This document shows, piece by piece, positions 16,146 through 18,586 of a stretch of 18,586 nt of DNA. The DNA comes from JBCCBI01 sp039034155 (GTDB taxonomy: Bacteria; Deinococcota; Deinococci; Deinococcales; Trueperaceae), in the NCBI GenBank assembly GCA_039034155.1, contig JBCCBI010000048.1:1-18586 (forward strand). Direction: 5' to 3'. Positions within the stretch are counted from its first letter, which is position 1, and every line of letters starts with the position of its first letter. A program made the position numbers and the translations under genes. Under the pieces are notes generated by a model that saw only the letters and a list, made by a program, of their open reading frames with translations, did no database searches and was not told the DNA's origin.

Positions 16146-16324
16146 TCATTCCCACCCCATCTCAACCCCCGCTCACCCCAAAGGATGATGACGGCTCACC
16201 CACAAGCTCTCTATGCTAATTGACAGAGATAATAACAACATTCCTAAGTTCGCCCGACCGTCTGCGTTAGGCAAGCCCGCAAGTGAGTCCAGAGATTAGC
16301 GATCAAGAAAGGTAAGGCAAGGTC

Positions 16325-16822
16325 ATGAAAACCATTCACTGCAAGCAACTCCACAGCCTCTGGCAAACAGGTGAGGTTACCTTGCTCATGACAGAATCTC
16401 TTGACCACTACAAGTGCGGGCACATTCCTGGGTCATATTATTTTTCAGCAAGCGTCACAAAAAACGTGCCTATACTTTCATCACCAGATGTAGTGACTGC
16501 TATGGCAGGTACGAAACCAGTGACCATTGTCCTCTACAGTCGCGCGCGTCCATCACTGGTCACGCACTGGGCGTACAAGCTTTTACGTGAACAGCATAAG
16601 CATGTCTTTGTTTACGAAGGAGGTTTACAAGATTGGCTCGAGGCCGGTTATCCCATCAGCTTTGCAGATGCCGTCACAGAAGCCACTACCTCTCTAGCAA
16701 CTAAGACAATGGAGCATCATCAGCAACAGAAGGTTGTAACTAGCACGCACACAGCATCCTCCACACCTCAACCCACATCCCCAGCGAGGTCTGTACTTAT
16801 ACCGAAAGGAGAGCAACCGTGA
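16325..16822 (+). CDS. Rhodanese-fold protein without the catalytic cysteine
   Basis: This 165-residue cytoplasmic protein has one rhodanese-like domain at about residues 1-112 and a low-complexity Thr/Ser/Pro/Gln-rich tail. The fold is indicated by HIPGSYYFSAS (33-43), the strand VTIVLYSRARPS (66-77) and the end VFVYEGGLQDWLEAGYPI. In active sulfurtransferases the active-site loop reads Y-C-R-x-G-x-R-S. Here it is Y-S-R-A-R-P-S, with Ser72 in place of Cys and the rest of the loop changed. The only Cys residues are at 6 and 31, outside the loop. It is probably inactive as a sulfurtransferase and may bind anions or partner proteins. AAGG lies shortly before the ATG. Its stop overlaps the start of a small basic protein (GTGA), so the two are probably made together. 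Confidence 0.78.
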   Translation: MKTIHCKQLHSLWQTGEVTLLMTESLDHYKCGHIPGSYYFSASVTKNVPILSSPDVVTAMAGTKPVTIVLYSRARPSLVTHWAYKLLREQHKHVFVYEGGLQDWLEAGYPISFADAVTEATTSLATKTMEHHQQQKVVTSTHTASSTPQPTSPARSVLIPKGEQP

Positions 16823-17040
16823 TTTATCTTTCATTGCTTCTATACCGAGGTATCAAGTACCTCATTACTCAACTTGCCCACTATCAAGCAGCTCGCAAAC
16901 TTATGAGCACTTCCTCGAAGCAATACCCCACCAAGCCGCGTAGGTCAGGTGTGCGTTCTTCTATACTTAACGGTCAATTTGCTACTATCCCATCACCTTC
17001 AGCAAAGGCTCAGCATAGACGTGTTCAACGTAGCTACTAA
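16819..17040 (+). CDS. Small, highly basic protein coupled to the rhodanese-like gene
   Basis: This 73-residue protein starts with GTG inside the stop of the preceding gene (GTGA). AAAGGAG at 16805-16811 lies seven bases upstream and is among the best ribosome binding sites in the window, which is the main evidence that the gene is real. Residues 1-20 (MIYLSLLLYRGIKYLITQLA) are hydrophobic or amphipathic and could bind membrane. The rest is Lys/Arg/Ser/Pro-rich. There are 13 Lys/Arg and no Asp or Glu, so the charge is strongly positive. I recognise no family. It could be a membrane- or nucleic-acid-associated partner of the rhodanese-fold protein. It ends 56 bp before the convergent carboxypeptidase gene. 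Confidence 0.65.
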   Translation: MIYLSLLLYRGIKYLITQLAHYQAARKLMSTSSKQYPTKPRRSGVRSSILNGQFATIPSPSAKAQHRRVQRSY

Positions 17041-17096
17041 GCTTGTAGATATTGAGCTTAATGACGACGCTAGTATTTATTGCGAGGGAGCTGGAG

Positions 17097-17837
17097 CTAA
17101 TACGGTTGCACCTCCCACAACCACTCCCTCAGCGTGACGCCCCTTGTCTGAAGTTGTGCCGCCAACTCACGCCCAACGTAACGATAATGCCAAGGTTCAT
17201 AAATGTAACAGGTAATCTCTTGCGTATTTTTAGGGTAGCTGAGCGCAAAACCATAGCGCCACGCATTGGCAACCGTCCAGGCACCCGCAGGCGTGTCTGC
17301 CCAATCTGCCAAGTCCCAGGCAGGCGGCCCGTTGGCGCTACGAAAATCGACGGCTGTTCCTAATTGATGTTCTGAATGTCCTGGGCGTGCACTGCTTAAA
17401 AGTGCCGCTTGCCGGCCTTGCAAGTTAACCCAATAATTAAAGGTGCGATCTTGATAGCTATAGCTCCGGTAGGCAGATTGCACGGCAAGTGGGTGCCCAG
17501 CAGCGACGGCTGCCTCCCTAAGCGCGCGCAAATCTTCCATCACAAACCCACGCATAAGCAAGTCGCTATCAAAGCCAGCTTGCCGCACGGGAACTAAATC
17601 AGTAGGTGCATAGTCAAGAGGTAATTTGTAGAGCGTATCCAAAAACGTTACTTGCCAGTCGTCGTAGCTGGTGAACGCTGTTGCCCGGTCTTCGTAACCG
17701 CAGACAGGTAAAACTTCACCCGCTAGGTTAATGACTTGTCCACTAGCCAGCGATAAGCTAATGAAGCTCAGTACTACAACAATTATTTTGATGAGATGCT
17801 GTTGCAAGTGTTGATGTTCAAGATGATGTAATTTCAC
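17097..17837 (-). CDS. VanY-like D-alanyl-D-alanine carboxypeptidase (peptidase M15B)
   Basis: This 246-residue protein has an N-terminal hydrophobic segment (about residues 14-32, IIVVVLSFISLSLASG), acting as a signal peptide or anchor, so it works outside the inner membrane on cell-wall peptides. The catalytic domain shows SAYRSYSYQ (121-129), the zinc motif SEHQLGTAVDF with His157 and Asp164, and YEPWHYRYVG with the catalytic Glu214 and third zinc ligand His217. All key residues are present, so it should remove the terminal D-Ala from muropeptides. Nothing indicates vancomycin resistance; this family is usual in wall recycling. The start is a GTG with no clear ribosome binding site and a His-rich leader, so the true start could be a little further in. 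It follows a lipoprotein gene by 46 bp and is probably cotranscribed with it. Confidence 0.9.
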   Translation of the reverse strand: MKLHHLEHQHLQQHLIKIIVVVLSFISLSLASGQVINLAGEVLPVCGYEDRATAFTSYDDWQVTFLDTLYKLPLDYAPTDLVPVRQAGFDSDLLMRGFVMEDLRALREAAVAAGHPLAVQSAYRSYSYQDRTFNYWVNLQGRQAALLSSARPGHSEHQLGTAVDFRSANGPPAWDLADWADTPAGAWTVANAWRYGFALSYPKNTQEITCYIYEPWHYRYVGRELAAQLQTRGVTLREWLWEVQPY

Positions 17838-17883
17838 AAGGGTTTAGTGTACTGCAAATTTGCTGAGGTTAAACCCACAAGCA

Positions 17884-18399
17884 TCATTCATCACGATTTA
17901 TTTGAACGGGTTGGTCGCCCACGCAGGGAATAGGGTCTACAACCTCGAGCCCTATTTCATGACACCAGTACCCTTGAATAGGTGCTGTTACGGGCGCTTC
18001 TACGTAAATATTATGCTCCCATGTTCCAACAAAAACCTGACTTTCTACACGAATGTACCCCGGCGTCTCCCCTGCTCGGTAACAATAGGCTTCAATCAGA
18101 TAAGGCTCACCGTCATCAGGATATTGACCACGAAACTCGCCAATCTTGCGGCTACGCCACGACTCTCCCATTGGTAACAAAGGGCTTTCAAAGGTTTTGT
18201 TGTCAATGGTGAGCGTTGCTTGCAAGCCTTCATCACAACCTAGACGGTTGGCACTTGTGGGGTTTGAGCCAACGTAAAAATACAATGGAGAAGGTTGATT
18301 GATGGCATTTTGCGTCATTAAAAAGGGACAGGCTGTCAAAACTAAGCACAAACTGACTCCAGTCAAAAGATTACGCCAAATTGATTGTTGAGCTGTCAC
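17884..18399 (-). CDS. Small predicted lipoprotein of unknown function
   Basis: This 171-residue precursor begins MTAQQSIWRNLLTGVSLCLV and continues to a lipobox LTAC, so Cys24 would be lipidated and the mature protein anchored outside the membrane. The mature part has further cysteines in RLGCDEG, AYCYRAG, GYWCHEIG and IPCVGD, enough for two disulfides, and is rich in beta-type sequence. I recognise no family. GTG at 18399 was chosen because GAGGA (18407-18411) lies seven bases upstream and it gives a normal signal peptide; a longer frame to 18465 would add an atypical polar leader. It lies 46 bp before the VanY-like gene, so both may act in the cell envelope. Confidence 0.75.
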   Translation of the reverse strand: MTAQQSIWRNLLTGVSLCLVLTACPFLMTQNAINQPSPLYFYVGSNPTSANRLGCDEGLQATLTIDNKTFESPLLPMGESWRSRKIGEFRGQYPDDGEPYLIEAYCYRAGETPGYIRVESQVFVGTWEHNIYVEAPVTAPIQGYWCHEIGLEVVDPIPCVGDQPVQINRDE

Positions 18400-18504
18400 T
18401 AGATCATCCTCATTTCTCGAGCACCTCACCAAATCCTGCTTGGACCACATCACAAATTTTTGCACTCATACCAGCTCCGACAAAAGGCATGATAAACTCA
18501 CATC

Positions 18505-18586
18505 ATGGGACGACTAGGACGACCAAGTATCGAGGTTGCCGAGCAGGATAGTGTGGCAGATTTAAGAAAGGCATATCTAAGCAGTA
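18505..18586 (+). CDS. N-terminus of an unfinished gene, possibly an IS630-type transposase
   Basis: Only 27 codons are visible before the window ends: MGRLGRPSIEVAEQDSVADL followed by RKAYLSS. The GRPSIEV start followed by a short helix resembles the beginning of helix-turn-helix transposase proteins of the IS630 group, but this is a weak similarity over few residues. An in-frame stop at 18493 limits the start to this ATG. No ribosome binding site at normal distance and no terminal inverted repeat are evident. Confidence 0.35.
   Translation, partial: MGRLGRPSIEVAEQDSVADLRKAYLSS

Larger units (their letters stand above)
15566..16324. other. 759-bp non-coding region between divergent operons
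   Basis: No believable gene was found on either strand; the only long open frame (15394-15711, minus) overlaps the binding-protein gene and repeats itself over the tandem repeat. The region holds the inverted repeat, the tandem repeats, three CTCGAG palindromes (15575, 15991, 16008, the last inside the 10-bp palindrome ACCTCGAGGT) and a GTTCAATGAG duplication. A perfect TTGACA lies at 16220-16225, about 100 bp before the rhodanese-like gene, but no good -10 box follows at the proper distance. I see no tRNA or known riboswitch. An unannotated small RNA or a decayed gene could lie at about 15720-16120. Confidence 0.5.
106..18421. repeat. Highly iterated palindrome CTCGAG (39 copies by hand)
   Basis: CTCGAG begins at, for example, 106, 2206, 3097, 3538, 4364, 6691, 7684, 7717, 8587, 9505, 10721, 12019, 12730, 14381, 15991, 16008, 16637, 17944 and 18416. 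A random balanced sequence of this length would hold about 4.5. Fourteen copies extend to GCTCGAGC, where about 0.3 are expected. Of 35 copies in genes, 32 read in frame as Leu-Glu and three as Ser-Ser. Four lie in non-coding DNA, so codon preference alone does not explain them. The pattern resembles the HIP1 palindromes of cyanobacteria in kind, not in sequence. Confidence 0.9.

Noticed and set aside
16100..16150. GGTTCAA motifs suggesting a tRNA T-arm
   Set aside because: No cloverleaf can be drawn around them; they are units of a short tandem repeat.
16846..16862. Palindrome GAGGTATCAAGTACCTC inside the small basic gene
   Set aside because: Only six-base arms, within coding sequence and with no partner site; chance is likely.
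1..18586. CRISPR array, rRNA, tRNA, prophage or defence island
   Set aside because: No regularly spaced repeats, RNA gene signatures, phage structural genes, integrases or restriction/toxin genes were seen.

Overview
This window comes from a bacterial chromosome of roughly balanced base composition. It carries about a dozen genes on both strands, with no rRNA, tRNA or CRISPR array visible. The peptide-binding protein has an ordinary secretory signal without a lipobox cysteine, which suits a cell with a periplasm. I cannot name the species. A Deinococcota- or Chloroflexota-like background is possible, but that is an impression from gene style and not a demonstration. The most striking genome-level signature is the 6-bp palindrome CTCGAG: I count 39 copies by hand against about 4.5 expected. 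They occur mostly as in-frame Leu-Glu codons but also in non-coding DNA. The pattern recalls the HIP1 palindrome of cyanobacteria.

Layout. Bases 1-1793 (+) hold the end of a sugar operon: the C-terminal part of an L-fucose-isomerase-like protein, coupled by an ATGA overlap to a PfkB-family sugar kinase resembling YihV and ketohexokinase. Bases 1978-4056 (-) hold an M3-family zinc oligopeptidase and, upstream of it, a Rid/YjgF-family protein that lacks the usual substrate-binding arginine. Divergent from these at 4194-5717 (+) is an orphan TctA-type carboxylate transporter subunit without tctB or tctC. Bases 5824-9786 (+) encode a 1320-residue soluble sensor phosphatase with about six PAS domains, one GAF domain and a C-terminal SpoIIE/PP2C domain, followed by a hairpin.

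Bases 10055-15565 (-) form a compact peptide ABC importer operon. Its transcription order is binding protein, DppC-type permease, a fused double ATPase (OppD+OppF in one chain) and DppB-type permease. The coding junctions overlap (TAATG, ATGA). Its upstream region has an inverted repeat and a 15-bp tandem repeat that may be operator sites. A 759-bp non-coding stretch separates it from 16325-17040 (+), which holds a rhodanese-fold protein with Ser in place of the catalytic Cys, overlapped by a tiny gene for a 73-residue basic protein with a very strong ribosome binding site. Bases 17097-18399 (-) encode a VanY-like D,D-carboxypeptidase preceded by a small lipoprotein. The right edge (18505 onward, +) begins a gene that may be a transposase.

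Peptide handling is the recurring theme: the M3 oligopeptidase can degrade short peptides of the kind the ABC importer would bring in, and the VanY-like enzyme trims cell-wall peptides outside the membrane. The sugar isomerase/kinase pair would feed phosphorylated ketose into central metabolism. No complete, clearly new multi-gene system is proven here. The palindrome signature, the rhodanese-like/micro-protein pair and a dispersed 36-bp intergenic repeat are the observations most worth following.
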